Source of the DNA: Acholoe squamosa
Taxonomy: Eukaryota > Annelida > Polychaeta > Phyllodocida > Polynoidae
Assembly (NCBI GenBank): GCA_949317995.1
Contig: OX439042.1
Coordinates: 12,689,174 to 12,753,173, forward strand
Length of the DNA: 64,000 nt
Direction of reading: 5' to 3'
Shown here: one piece after another, positions 24,275 through 37,835 of the stretch
How positions within the stretch are numbered: the stretch's first letter is position 1
Layout of the letters: every line of letters starts with the position of its first letter
Translations under genes and position numbers: made by a program
The notes under the pieces: generated by a model
The model's input: the letters and a program-made list of their open reading frames with translations, nothing else
The model's database searches: none
Told to the model about the DNA's origin: nothing

Positions 24275-26984
24275 AGCCGAGGAGTAGATTAAGCATCCCT
24301 CGCCGCTTTATCATAATGGGCATGATGACGGGTGGATTCTTCACTGCCTTTGCACAGAGAATGGGCTTCAACATCGCGCTGGTTGCCATGGTTAACTTCA
24401 CTAAACCTGCTGAAAACATCACATCCAACTACTGCCCTGCAAACCCACTCCCTGCAAACACAACAAGTGTCAAACAGGTGCTCGTGATAAAACACTATTA
24501 CCTTCTTCATGACTCATTGCAATTTGACGCTTTATTTCTGACTCATGCCACTTAGCACCCTGACAATTTTTTATTGTAATCAAATAGCAAAACCTTTTTC
24601 CTCATTTATTACAAAAGCGTAAAATTTTTTTATTTAATTAGGAAGGCGAGTTCAACTGGGATGCCAATCACCATGCCCTTGTCCTTGGGGCTTTTTACTA
24701 TGGCTACACTGTCAGTCAGCTCCCATTTGGCTACCTGGCAGAGCGGTTTGGTGGCAAGGCTACATTTGCCTTTACTGGACTTAGCACAGGCATACTCAGT
24801 CTTCTTATACCTACAGTAGCTAGGTGGAGCCCATACGCTCTTATTGTCCTCAGAGCTGTACAAGGATTTTGTCAAGTAGGTGTAGATTTTCTATTAGCTA
24901 CAGGTGAATGTGGGGGAAAAAAGAAGATGATTTAAAACACTTTTCTTATTCATATAGCTATTCAACCAAAGTGTAATAAAGATTCCCAATGTTTTAATTT
25001 TAACAGATACATTTTAGTCCTCAGGATAGCATCTGCAATAGTTGACCACATCAAGAAATATAAAGTATTTAATATTTTGATATATGTTGGGAGAGCATCT
25101 CAGCTTCCATACCATAGGTCTTCATTGTATACTTTCAATTTCATTTCTATTAGTTGTAATTTCCAGAGCTTTATTTTCTTTGTAATAAGGGTTCCATCTA
25201 CCCTACATCTTTGGTCTTGATGAGTCGATGGGTGCCACCGGTAGAACAAACTAGAATGTACAGTATCGTTAACTCAGGTAAGACAATAAAAGACCAACCA
25301 AAATAGGCTCTTTTCTTATAACATAATCAGGATGGGTTATAAAGTAAAGCTACCTATTCTTCATGGATTCAAAAAAATGGACTTTTCAGAGACAGAGAGA
25401 GACAGAGACAGAGAGAGACAGAGAGAGACAGACAGACAGAGAGACAGAGAGACAGAGAGAGACACAGAGAGAGATTTGGTAACCCTTATATATTTGGTTC
25501 CGTTTGTATTTGTTTTGTGCAAATCTACCATTTCACTGTTAGTCCTTTCACTGAACTGCTGATGCATCGATGCATTATGCCCACTGGTGAGTAACTCGCC
25601 AGGGCTACATTCATGCATCATGCCATTCCTACGGGACTGATACTTCCGCGGAGGGTCGGCATGGTGCTCCAATGAAGTGCTGGCAAGTCTGCTTGCCAGC
25701 ACCTCATTGGTGTATCCTGCCAACTAATAGGCATGAAGCATTCTTGCATCAGCAGCCCTTAAAGGGTTAAACAAGTTTGCTCCTCTCCATCATATCTATC
25801 TAGGTTCTACTATAGGAAGCATGGTCTCCATGGCTGTATCTGGGGTTCTTTGTGACTCCAACTTCCTAGGAGGATGGCCCTCAACCTTCTACCTGTTTGG
25901 TGAGTGTGAACCACACTCTAAGATATTATCACCTTTTTGTATACCAGCAATACTCATGAACTTTAACCGTGGACCACCATAATTGTAAAGCAGTGAGGCA
26001 GTGTAGTTTCTACGATGGAGTCACAGATGGCAGCACAGTAAAGCACTGTGTTACTAGTAGTGGGGGCTGTTAAGGATTCCAGGGGAGCCTGCTGGACAAA
26101 ACTCTGAAATTTGGCATATGGGCTCATTTTATGTAGACAGGGAGCCAATGCGAATTTTCCCCAAACCCCCAAAATCCAAGATGGCCACCAATTGGGCATA
26201 TAAAAATTATTTCTCTAAAATCCTTATTACTCAATAAAATTGGTCATGAAATATCTCAAGTGATGGTATTGAATCCCTCTTTCAATCTAGATGGACATCC
26301 AGAATGAATGTGCATCCAAACCCCCCGAAAGTCCCAAATGGCCGTCAATTGGGCAATCCTGTAAAAATAACAGTGAAATCTTTGTCCCAAAGTTGCTGGA
26401 GAACTGCCATTAACCTGTTCATCGGGCTGAAACTTGATGTCCAGCATTTATTTTTACAGTGAATCAACTGCAGTTTGGGTATTGTACTAGATTATAAGTG
26501 CCTTGGTCTACATCTTAGGAAATATTTCGGAACAGAAAGTGATGTATAGTCAACAAGAAGAGTTCAAATGTCCCCCTTGCATACATGGCTTTGTTTATCT
26601 TATAGGTTGTCTAAGTATTGTGTGGACCATCGGGTGGCTGTTCCTTGCCTACGACACTCCTGCAGTACACCCTTATATTACACCGGACGAGAAGGAATAT
26701 ATCGCAAAGGAAACTCAGAACTTAGGTTCTGTTAAGGTATGTTGATGTCATGCATATCTTCCCCAATTATGATACTAGTAGATACTTTCTTCCAAAACAG
26801 TTGCTATTCATGCACACTATTTGTAACATATCCATTCAAATATATGTCAAAAGTTGCTAGTAACTATTCATATTGTGGACCATGTACTATGCCAAATCAT
26901 TGGAAGTGTATCAGTCCCATAGAAGTAAAATGTTGCATCAACACAGTACTGCCAAATTACTCAATAATAAGAGATGCATTCATA

Positions 26985-27052
<68 letters not shown>

Positions 27053-30000
27053 CATAACAATGCCCTATTGTGCTACTTTTATGGGGTAAGCCATATGTGT
27101 TTCCTCATTTGTTGTCATTTTACAGACATCTATCTAATATTATTCTTTCATTAATTTCAGTACTCTAACCCTCCCTGGTGTTCCATCATTAAGTCCATCC
27201 CTGTGTGGGCCCTCTTCATTGTTATATGTACTGACAACTTCTGTTACTATGTCGCCTTCTCCTGTATGCCCGTATACATGAAACAGGTTCTCAGATTTGA
27301 CATATCACAGGTAGGTAGCTGTAGTGTATCATAAAAGCAATAGACTTTTATGGATGAAATACTAGAATGATGACAGGAAACCCACCTCACCCCCCCCCCT
27401 TTTAAAAATATGATCACTCCATAAATGGATGGAGAGAGTTGTTGTCTTTATTCCAGAGGCCAACCCATGTTTTGTTGTTTGTGACATAGAATTATAAGTA
27501 ACAAGAGGACCCCAATGTCTTCATACAATGACATTTCTCAAAAATTCAGAGGTGCCATATACAATGAAGTGATTGATAAGATAACCCCTTTTGATTGTAA
27601 GAGGGATATGTCTTACTATGCATAATGAAATAGCTCTATAGTCAAGACCGGAGAATTTGGCAACGCCGACAAAGGGGACCCCCTGGTAAAACTCCAGGGA
27701 TTTGTAATGACAAGTAATTCACTCAGAGGGATGAATCCACAAATGCCCTATGGTCAGTTTTATCACCTCCCGCATCCCCTTTCCACCATAAATGGGGACT
27801 GCAAACCTGTAATCTTAAATTGTGTTAATGGAAGGAGTGTGTGAGCTGCTCCTATATGGCTTTTTCAATGAGATATTTAAATGGTGTGAGGTGATGGTAG
27901 CTGATTTTAACAAGATAGCACCAATATAAGGGGATTACGACCACCCAGTGGGAGGGCTTCCTTAGGTTTTGACTGTAGCCAGTAAAAGAATTTTTGTTGT
28001 CAAATAATAGGCCTATGTTTGCATTTTGTATATTTTATACTGATCATTTCTCAAATTTGAGTCTATACAAGAATTTCTTATTTATTTCCCTTGAACAGAA
28101 TGGATTGATCTCATCTTTACCCTCCCTCATCCAGCTACCTCTTAGCCTTAGTATTGGTGTCCTGGCTGACTTTATCCGTAAGAGAAAGGTTTTACGGGTT
28201 ATCAACATCCGGCGTTCTGCAACAGTCATTGGTAAGCAGTGCACCTCTGAAATACTGAGGAATGATCTACTATGATCAGGGTAAAACTATTACAAATACA
28301 TATAGTGTCCCTGAAGTCAGGATGTGGCTTATATGAGGGGTTTTGACAAATAAAAAATATAGTAATGAATGGCAAATTTTGCAAGCCTGAGGACAGTGGT
28401 GTAACTTATAGCATTCTCCCAAAATGAGGGTGCAGCTAATCCATAGGCTTGGCTTATACATGGAGTTTTAAGGTATTCATAGGGGTAGGGGAGCTATATT
28501 AATTGGTAAAGTATCAGTTCACTCTTTTTTGTTATACTGAAACCTATCCCCACATTGGGGTGGATGAAGAGCATCCTGTGTCCAACCATGACTTTGTAGT
28601 GTGGAGATAAAGAGAACGATAATTGTATTTGTAAAAGTACCCAGCGAAAGTCCCCAACTATTATCCATAACATTAAGTAATTGGACAATGAGCTGATATA
28701 CTTATGATCATGCATAACCCCTACACTGTAAGAAGTAGACAGGGTTATTTTACAGCAAAATCCCTTGGTAATTTTGGTTCCAGTACATTTTGCTGTAAAT
28801 CTACAGGAGGTGAATCACTGTAATTTTACAGAACATTTCAGAGTAACCATACAGTAACAGTCACTGTGATCATACAGCAAGCTCATTCAGTTCTACAGAA
28901 ACATATGCTGCAAATTTACAGCAAAATGTGTTGTAGAATTACAGAGAAATTTCTTGTACATAAACAACAATATTTTCTGTGAATGGACCGCAAATTGTGC
29001 TGTTAATGAACAATAAAATATACTGTAAATTTACAGAAATATTTGCTGGCAACTGAGGTAATCATCCCCATGATATCATTTATGTGTGTGCTTCATGCAT
29101 GCATTGATACTATAAACCATGCATGCTAATGAAGACTATTGAGGGTAAGAGAAGTAGAGAACCATCTCACCCAAACCATTTCATGGTCATTCAGTTTTAA
29201 CACTGAAATAACCTAAAGGCAGGTAGGCCTCTGTTAGCTTCAACCCCAGAGTCCAGGGTCTTGTATTTCAGATTTAGATACAGTTATGGTGTCATGTTGG
29301 CATATAATTGGTTGTTCCTAGTTTCTTCTCAGGTAACCTTGTACAATATCATTGGTGCACAATGCTAGATTGAACCTGCTGAGGTTATTATCATATTGCA
29401 ATTCATTATTAAGCTCTGGGGACAATATTTGATTGGGGTGTGCAATATAAGACTATACATACTAAACATATGGTATACTACTGGCCTCCAGTGAGGGACA
29501 GTGCATGTAAGGCTATTTTGAAGGGTCACTAGGGTGACTGGCTGGCCTAGGGCATACTGCATACAGAGTAATTATACAGGATCTCTCACTGTGCATATAT
29601 ATCTACACCTACAAAGCCTTGGTATTACAGTAAGAGTCACGGTATTTGAGAGTACAGCACTTTCCCCTGTGAGCTTACAAGAGACATCTCTGTTATAAAA
29701 CATAAACTTCTTACAGTGTAGAGGATAAAATGGCAGAAAGCTGCACAACATATGTTGGGTTTGGTGAAAAAAGGCTAATAATGAGTTACATTTGGGCCTA
29801 AATGACTTATTTCATGTGTTTCCTCGATGTCTAGCAATGGAACTAAGAATGTCAAGTTTCCTAAAATATAACTAAACTAAACTGAACATCTTTCAGGGGA
29901 ATTCCTGCCTGGCATCTTTTTGCTGCTCATTGGTTTTGTCGGGTGTAACAAGGCAGCTGCCGTGTCCTTACTCATGTTGTCTGTTGGCGCCAACTCATTT

Positions 30001-31662
30001 TGCCTCGCAGGACAAGGTCTCTCCATCTTTGATATTGCACCAATGTATGCTGGTAGGTTCAATGGAAATAATTGTCTATTTAGGTTATTTATTTCAATAT
30101 CAAACTTTGTTCTAAGAAAAATTGGAAACTTTCAAAAATGTACCAATGCAGCACTATTTTAATAATCTAACTCTATAAACCTTGACAAACAGTAATGTCT
30201 TTTTGTTTTTAGCTCTAAAAACCTTAATAATTTAGTTCAATTTGCAGGCCGCAAAAACCTAAATGTACCTTAAGGTCCCAAAATGACAGCCATATATTTA
30301 GTCCTGTAGTCTGGCAATTTCTGCTGGCCCGGCACAGATTCTGCTGGCAAAAGCCGATGTCTGATGAGTGTTTGTATTGGCTGCAAATGCTCAGTAATCC
30401 AGGGATTTTGAGATACTTTCTATGGCTGTAGTCACAAATGCCAACAAAGCATTTAAAACAATTTGGGGTTCTTTGTCAGTCCTCAAAGTCTTTTGATGCA
30501 GCGGTGCATCATGCTCACTGGTTGTCACGATGCCTCAATGAAATGATGCTGAGTCTGCTCGCCAGCACTTCATAGGAACATCATGTCTGAATTGAGTTGG
30601 AATGTGAATACTTGAAGTAGAAAGATTCCCCAATAACAGCAATGTTTAAAGAATTGATGATCTTGATCTTGAATCTTGAAAGTGGATCTTAGCAATGGGC
30701 TATGTGTCTGATTGCTATCAAACATTTTATTTCTAGGCACTCTGATGGGCATTCTGAATGGTATTGGAAACATGTTTGGCTTCATCACACCCCTATATGT
30801 TGCCAATATAACAAATAACTCGGTAAGTGTACTTGGTATTCAGATCTAAAAATAGTCACAATTTTGCATATCAATGACTAGCATTATAATTCATTAGAGC
30901 ATGTCTCCTGCATATATGACATTTATAGGTAGATGCTGACTTATGTATAATGATTGCAGACTTTATCAGGTCAAAGCAAAAAAAAATTGTTTATCATCAC
31001 CACCCTCTTAAATGAAAAATCATCATTTGAGAGTTTTTATTGGTTAGATTTTTCTGATAAAAATAAATTGAAAATGGACAGAGGTATTCGGGTTTGGTAT
31101 CAAATTAAAGCTTCGGGCCCCAGAAATGCAGCTAGCTACATATATGAACCCTTTTCAAACATTTTCATAGTAATGATAACCTTACTTTTGAAAGGCTTTT
31201 TTTCGTACCTGCGGATAACCGAGACACATAGGTTTCGATCCTTAACAACTGCTTATCATTTGTTTTCCATTATCTTTCAACATAAGCTAAGATAACCAAT
31301 GTGCACAGAACCTGAAACCAATATTCATTAAAAGTTGATCAATGTTGATCAATGACTTAAAAATGCTATTTTAGGATTCAACTTATGTACAGCAAGAAGG
31401 ATGAATACTAGACATAGAACTACTTAACTTGATACAACACAATAATTCATCTCAATAAAACCATCTCTTGTTATTCCAGGGGGATCTAGCAAAATGGCAG
31501 AAAGTGTTCTGCATTAGTGGCGCCATATACATGTTTGGGGCTATTGTCTACTGCCTTCTGATCACGGATAAGGAAGAGAAATGGGCTAAAGACAAGAGGA
31601 AGATTAACGAACGAGATACTGTTGACTCACCTATGATCAAATCTCAGAGAAACTCAGTTTAG
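24275..31662 (+). CDS. SLC17-family (sialin-like) transporter, copy 1, exons 2-11
   Basis: A twelve-helix major facilitator of the SLC17 organic-anion family (sialin, vesicular glutamate transporters), expected in lysosomal, vesicular or plasma membrane. Coding exons: 24275-24477, 24642-24875, 25190-25277, 25804-25899, 26606-26736, 27161-27310, 28099-28231, 29897-30052, 30737-30822, 31480-31662, all with GT-AG borders and phases identical to copy 2. TM1 holds F-F-T-A-F-A-Q-R-M-G-F-N; a luminal loop with three N-glycosylation sequons follows; exon 3 has the W-D and F-G-G-K motifs; TM4 reads R-A-V-Q-G-F-C-Q-G, with Gln where sialin has two Glu; TM7 has C-T-D-N. The C-terminus is hydrophilic and basic/acidic mixed. 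The first exon is uncertain. A possible polyadenylation signal AATAAA lies at 32147. Introns hold a (CAT)22 repeat and a 1-kb TIR element. The substrate cannot be assigned from sequence. Confidence 0.93.
25388..25474. repeat. GA-rich microsatellite (GAGACAGA variants)
   Basis: Interrupted (GACAGA)n/(GA)n tract in the intron between exons 4 and 5 of SLC17 copy 1. It creates artificial Arg-Asp-Arg-Glu frames. Confidence 0.9.
26985..27050. repeat. (CAT)22 microsatellite
   Basis: Twenty-two uninterrupted CAT units in the intron between exons 6 and 7 of SLC17 copy 1. The poly-His and poly-Ser frames across it are artefacts. Confidence 0.97.
28721..29721. mobile_element. ~1-kb TIR element in an intron of SLC17 copy 1
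   Basis: CTACACTGTAAGAAGT at the left is matched perfectly in reverse complement at the right end (16 bp). If the true terminus is CACTG, a TA duplication flanks both ends. The 5' part is rich in TTTACAG/CTGTAAA subterminal repeats. No transposase frame was found. The CACTGTA ends resemble the M1 MITE family, so the two may share a transposase source. Confidence 0.7.
30480..30590. repeat. CATGATGC-rich dispersed repeat fragment
   Basis: It contains GCATCATGCTCACTGG and a GCTGG/CCAGC hairpin remnant, shared with similar blocks at 25563-25740, 35715-35770, 40190-40300, 41540-42010 and 43780-43960. These come from one palindromic, non-coding repeat family scattered through the window. Confidence 0.5.
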
Positions 31663-32963
31663 GCCCCATTGTAGGCATGGAAGTGCCACCTTCTACTAAT
31701 AATGAAGTCAGAGATGGAGTATGTGTTGAAGGTTACATGATGAGTTATTGTACATAAAAAATGCATAATAAGAGGTCACCTGAAACCAGTCTCAGCAGTG
31801 GATTGCCTGATACTGAGTGACTACCAGTGGTTACACCAGGGTTTATATCCCTACCCTGGGGCAACACAGGAAGTCAGTGTCTTCATGGTAACTGTCAAGT
31901 AATACTTAACATATATCAAACATGGCATATGATTGGTGGATACGATGTAACATGGATGCTGATTGGTTATAGCAAGCTGCCACACCTTAAAATTGTGAAA
32001 GCTGTCGGTTCCTTGTGGCAGAGAAATATAATAATGCCCATATGGAATTGGAAATTAAGAATATATCCAATTTAGTAGTGGTGGAGCCGTGGTAGATGTG
32101 AGGGATGCATCCCCACACTTTTTCAGGAGGGACCTATAAATTAGAAAATAAATAGACAAAGGTTCACGAGTTGTGATAACCCTCAGTCAGACCCACTATG
32201 AGTGGACCTTTGTATTTATTTCATGTTATCCGAGTTAGAAATGTTCGAAACCTTTTTGGAATGGCATAAAAAGACAAATATTTACATGTTTTACCAGCAT
32301 TTTGGATGGTTTTAGTGGCCGTGAGATACGGGTATGGTTTATCTCTGGGGGGGGGGGGGTGAGATACGGAGCTGCTATGGTAAAGCTATTGGTTATCGGT
32401 ATCTCTAGCATATCAACAAAAAATATACAGAATTCCAGCTCCATCCCCGACACCTTTATAGGCTGCTCTGCCGTCTCTGTGTCCATTCAAGTTAGAGAGA
32501 AACATTTAGCAATGGCATCTGGTTCAGCATATTACTGACTGTTAGCACACACTCTAATTTGAAACATATCTATGAAACTAAAGCACTTAGATATAGAGTT
32601 CTAACGTCTTAAGATAACATATGTACACACTATCATCTGATTCAACAACAGGCAGTATGATGTTTTATCTCAAGTTGAATATGAGACCCCCCTAGATTCA
32701 ACCAAGAACCCCCTAGTGCAATAACCCTCCCCCATATAACACTGCCAGGTAGATCATTGCAAATGGTCACATAGCTAATGAGGAAATGATTACTATTACC
32801 AAATAAATAAATTACATTCCAACAGAAATAATTTGAGATAAATACAAAGGAGCACTTAAATTGGTTTCCACTGAGCGTTATTATGCTCAGCTTCGCCTAG
32901 TGGGATAACCCTCCGTGGGGACCGATTCTCATGCACCGGCTTGCTGGCCATGTTTCATACATA
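31663..32963. other. 3' flank of SLC17 copy 1
   Basis: Probable 3' UTR and downstream sequence. AATAAA occurs at 32147-32152. No further gene is seen. Confidence 0.4.
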
Positions 32964-33535
32964 AGGTGAGGCTCCACTACGCGATTTTTTTTTGTACATT
33001 CTTACCTAATTCTATCCCTATAGTGCCTAAGGTATTGGGTGTTGACATTCCTATATTGTAAACATGAGATTCAAAATTGTAAACATGAGATTTCAGGGGT
33101 TATTTTATGGGTGATCTCTCTCTTTGTGTGCCATATTTACCAACTAACCTGCACCTGCACAGACTCTGTGATTGGGTGGGAGTTCAATATTCAACACAGC
33201 AAAATATAAATAACAACACAGCAGTCACACAGATTGCAGGGTCTTGTACTGTAAAAATCAAACCTGTCTGATATTGAATTGCAGAGAGTCATCAGTGTGA
33301 AAGTCTGTAATATTTACATTAGGTTAACTTGATTTAGTACACAAAAACATCTTTTGGTAATAAAAATGTGCCTGAGATTGTACACAAAGCCTTCCCCACA
33401 TAAACAAAAAGCTCTCTCAATCTTCTATTTACACCTTGAAATAATAACAAATACCACTCTATAATCTGTGTTTGTGTCTGCTTTTGTGAGAATAGCTCTG
33501 ATTTTCAACAAAAATCGCGTAGTGGAGCCTCACCT
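32964..33535. mobile_element. MITE with 26-bp perfect terminal inverted repeats
   Basis: The left end AGGTGAGGCTCCACTACGCG and following T run is exactly mirrored by AAAAATCGCGTAGTGGAGCC and TCACCT at the right. ATA flanks both sides as a possible target duplication. About 572 bp, non-coding. Confidence 0.75.
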
Positions 33536-34206
33536 ATATGTGAGTGGGGCTCAATGTTAAAGACTTTATGGTAAAAATATTACATGTTTGTATAGGTATT
33601 GGCCTGGCTTAAGAATTATGTAATAACTATCTGACATGTGTATTGTAAAATGGGAAAACAGGATCAAACTCAATAGGTTTAACTGATGTTTTCACGGATA
33701 GAGCATGAACAATTCTCTAGAGGGTGTCCAAATGGGAGATTGAACTAGATATAATGCATTCAACAGAGACGTTAAGACATGATGCATACTTAATGTAGAG
33801 AGTAGCCAAAGGGCAGCTAACCATATGACATCATATAGTTTTGCCTTTGTATTCCTAAGCTGTAATGGTAATAAACTTTGGAGCTTGACCAGTTTTCTGG
33901 GTTTTGTTGTTGTTGTTGTTATTGTTGTTTGCGATTGCTTTTATTTTTTTGTTTATGTTTGAGTGTAACAACTTATAAATACAAAGTGTGCTTGTATAGA
34001 TCTCAGTGGTAGACACTATACCCTATCCAGTTCCCGGTCCTGAATCTACACTGTCCGCCCACCACATGGATTTACAGTTAAATACTTTTTAGAGTTTTTA
34101 TTCTACAATGCAGTTGTAGCTGCTGTAGGAATGAACCTGCATACCAGATTTACATACGGTACTGCTGTAGGTACAGGTGGTTCTACTGCCTACCTACAGG
34201 GTAATT

Positions 34207-35051
34207 AGGGGAAGGTTGCCTAATTTGGACCGGCTCCTAAATTGGACCACCCTTGTTTCCCCTAGTGGCAGTAATAGGAACTAGGTTCCAATGCTGCCAT
34301 TTTTTAGTCAAGATCACTAAAGTTCCTAATAACTTCCAAAAATGTAATTTTTCTGTAATTTTATACACATTTTTCGTGGAAAATGGTTTTTGGACCTCTT
34401 GATCTTATTTGCGTCACCACATACTTAAGCCCTCCTGGTTGCTAGGCAACATTTTTTTGTTCAAAATCCTTTAAAATTTTTAGATGTCATATTATACTTT
34501 TAGACTAAAATGAAATTTGATAAAAACCATTGTCAAGTTTTAGAAAACAAATTATCAATGAGAAAGATGAATAGTTGTAATATTGGATCCAATTTAGTTG
34601 CTTAATTGGACCACCCGGTGGGGCCTATGCCCAGTTTTCTAAGTTGGATCAACGTGTAACCTTTTTCTTACTCCAATACAGAGCAAATTCACAGGATATT
34701 GATAGAAACACTAAGAGGACATCTGATATCATATATCAAAAGTTCCTTAGTTTTATATAATTTTCAATATAATGAAAGTATAAGGAAATACAGAACAATA
34801 GTGCATATTGGTCCAAATTAGGATACTAACTGGTCCAATTTAGGCAACCAGGTGCCTAAATTGGACCATTGGGCTTTCATTTTTAATTGCACACCCTGAC
34901 TAGAGAAATTCAAATTCCTAGATTTCTATGCTATGACCATAAAGCTATAAGGTACCATCACAAAATGTATACATTTTACATTCAAATTCATAGAAATAAT
35001 CACTGGACAGGAAAAAGTTCTTAGGGGGTCCAAATTAGGCAACTTTCCCCT
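34207..35051. mobile_element. TIR element, ~845 bp, with internal sub-repeats
   Basis: AGGGGAAGGTTGCCTAATTT...GGACC at the left is mirrored at the right (GGTCCAAATTAGGCAACTTT, CCCCT) with one mismatch. The CTAAATTGGACCA motif repeats several times internally in both orientations. No coding capacity. Confidence 0.75.
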
Positions 35052-35464
35052 ATAGTCGTTTACAATGGCGGCTGAGAGTGTATAGGCCCAGAGGTCCTAG
35101 TCATATTTGTTTTTAAAAAAACACCCTATTTCCATGGCAATTTCATTTGGTAGGTTTTATATTGAATAAAAACACTATGCCATACTCAGTGTCCCATCTG
35201 CTATGATAAGGGCGATGGGTCCAATGCATCACTTTATGGACTGCACAAATACATGCTACTCATGCCTTTTTACACTTCTTATCATCCTTTGATAAATAGC
35301 CTTATATAACCGATCTGATTGATATTATATGATATAATGTTAGTATTACAATTAAGGACATGGTTACAACAGCTTCCAAGCTTAAACAATTGTGACGTCA
35401 TACCATGCATTAGAGAGGACCGCCCCGATTGTCCCGACTGTCCCTGGCCATGAGCCATGGCTTA

Positions 35465-36690
35465 TACGTGGGGTTTTACGGTACTAAAAGGCGCCTGGAC
35501 CCCCGGGGCCAGGACAATACTATTAGTGGCAAACTAAGTGCCTCATACATTGATAAATTAAGATACCCAAGAATATAGGATGGCACAGCAGCAAACCTTA
35601 AGAAAAGTGACATTCATTAGGCCTTTATCAATTCTTTTAACACATCCATTTCACGTAGATGGGCTTTGAAGGGTACACATGGCATTCTACATGGGACAAA
35701 TTTCTAAGAAAATCACTAATTCCCTATTGGGTATGAAGGAGGAATGATGCATCATTGCTTTTAATGCATCAAGAGCAAGGTTCGATGCATCTCTTGACAG
35801 CGCCGAGGGTGGGAAAACAAGAGACCTGACTGTGGTGTCACCCTCGGCTTTTCTCGGTACTAAATTTGCAGCATTCGGGCTGTTTTGCAGCACCCGGACC
35901 GCGGCTCTGCACGAGGGTCTTGCCAAAAAAGAGACGTGAACTGAGAATGAAAACGTGCACGTTTTTGCCTTGCTAAATAATTGTTTGGATAATCGTTTAG
36001 AGAAAACATGCACATTTTTTCACTTCTGGAAAAGAGTTTCCCATAGATTCTGAGGTAATTCTTTTGTCAATGCTATGAAAACTAGTTAGGCCATATACGT
36101 TTTCCTCAGCACTCTCTGAAAATATTTAGAGAGGTTCATCCTCGTTATCTTTTGGCAAGACCCTCCAGACCCCTTTTGAATCCGCCACGGCACCAGGAGG
36201 GCATGTTCAGGCCAGTACAATACCTATGATCTCGCTCTACCCATAGTGCTCTACCTAAGAATAAAAACGTTTTTATAGAACATAAAACATGTATTTGTGT
36301 GCATGTTTTGGCATGTTTCTTTTTACGTTTACAAAAAATAGGTTTGGCAAACTTAGAAACCCAATGAAAATGTTATTTTAGAGTTAAAATAAAAAAGTTA
36401 TGCCAAGTGGGATATAGCTACAGGTGGCTTATTACAAAGAGGCACCTGGAGGCCCTGGGGCCTGGACAATACCATTAGTGGCAAAATGAGGGCTCTGACA
36501 TTGATGAGTTAAGAAACCCAAGAATGTAAGACGTCAGAGCAGTGGACCTTATGAAAAATGACTATCGTTGGGAAACAAAGGCCTTTATCCATTCTTTTAA
36601 CATATGTAGTACACTCTGACGTAGATAGGCTATATTATAGGATACATGTCATCGAGTGCACTCTCCCTGGAAAAGAAGTGCCAGAAAACC
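35465..36690. repeat. Two diverged direct copies of a ~230-bp repeat
   Basis: Blocks such as CCTGGGGCCTGGACAATAC, ATTAGTGGCAAA, CCCAAGAAT and AGGCCTTTATC...ATTCTTTTAACA at 35480-35700 recur in order at 36450-36680 with substitutions. Both are non-coding remnants, related through the GGGGTTTTACGGTA end to the element at 43300-43747. Confidence 0.5.
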
Positions 36691-36885
36691 ATCGCCCTCC
36701 TCTGCCATGAGAGTGATTCCCTATAGGGAATGAGGAGGTGTGACCTTTCTGACATCACATTGCAGTGATTGGTCCTTTTTTATGGTATCTCAATAGCAAC
36801 CAGAGGAGGCAGGATTCAGATGCTCGTCACACACAACTCCTCCTAATCTTCTTTTGAAGCAGGACATAGCTATGTTGCTAAGTTG

Positions 36886-37198
36886 AACCATCATAATCGT
36901 ATTGCACTGAAAAAGTGTGGTTTTACAAGGAGCCCCAGGTGGCAGTACGATAGTACTAGAAATCTAGGTCTGTATGCACTGTGAAAAATAACTGCTGAAT
37001 CTACCAACAGGGACCCTCATAAACTTGTACTCTGAACCATCATAATCGTATAGCACTGAAACAGTGTGGTTTTACAAGACGCCCCAGGTGGCAGTGCGGT
37101 AGTACTAGAAATCTCTAGCAAAATAACAACGGATCTCTGGCAACTTTGGGACGAGGATTCCGCCGTTATTTCAGCAATATTATTTTATTTCCCTTGTA
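36886..37198 (+). mobile_element. Two overlapping partial M1 MITE copies
   Basis: The block GAACCATCATAATCGTAT...TTTTACAAG...GCCCCAGGTGGCAGT appears twice about 150 bp apart, the second continuing into the GATCTCTGGCAACTTTGGG part. This looks like a local duplication or nested insertion of the family seen complete at 11563-11796. Confidence 0.6.
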
Positions 37199-37644
37199 TT
37201 GGGAATCAACAGAAGAGCAGCCTACAGCCGAAGTTGGACATACCAGGTATTAGATATAAGGACTTAAATTTAAAGATATTCAAGACCAATCCTGGGGGGA
37301 AAACAGTAACCAGACTGCCCTCCACCTTATATGGCCTGTCACCTAGATATCAGCTAACTTGCTTTATTTCTATCCTTCAACACTGTTCATGGGTCCTAAA
37401 CACAATCATGGTCAAAATGAACATTTCCATGAACTCTACAAATCTCACTTGGGGCGAATTAACAAACTATGCCAACCTCACTGGGAACGACTCCGCAAAC
37501 TCTACAAGCGTCACTTGGAGCGGTTCAACAGACTGCACCCACAACAAATGTTGGCACTCTGGGGTCCTTGGTTGGGTATTTCTGGTATGGGATATTCTCG
37601 ATACTGGGCTTGTCTCAATGAGCTACTCGACATACCTGCCAACA

Positions 37645-37835
37645 TCCTCATCGCCAGCCTCTCTGCCGGAGGGGGACATAATTTTTTTTAGCAAAAAAGC
37701 CAGCACACTACTGCAGATTAAAGAGGGGCATGAAAACTCGCTGCGCCTCCGGGTTGGGGATGTTAAAAAAGAATATGCGCACATCCGCTCGAAAAACCCA
37801 CCACCCGCTCCCTGTTGATAATAATGACCACTCCC
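37645..37835. mobile_element. Truncated Harbinger-like MITE copy
   Basis: It ends GTTGATAATAATGACCACTCCC|TTA, matching the terminus and TWA-type flank of the 3530-3848 element. The left end is lost. Confidence 0.5.

Noticed and set aside
25332..25723. Arg-Asp-Arg-Glu repeat frames
   Set aside because: Produced by the GAGACAGA microsatellite in an intron of SLC17 copy 1.
26739..27154. Poly-His and poly-Ser open frames
   Set aside because: They are translations of the (CAT)22 microsatellite inside an intron.
35687..36013. 108-codon minus-strand frame
   Set aside because: It overlaps a decayed direct repeat and shows no recognisable features.
37066..37400. Start of a 250-codon + strand frame as a gene
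   Set aside because: The first part translates an M1 MITE copy, so the start is artefactual.
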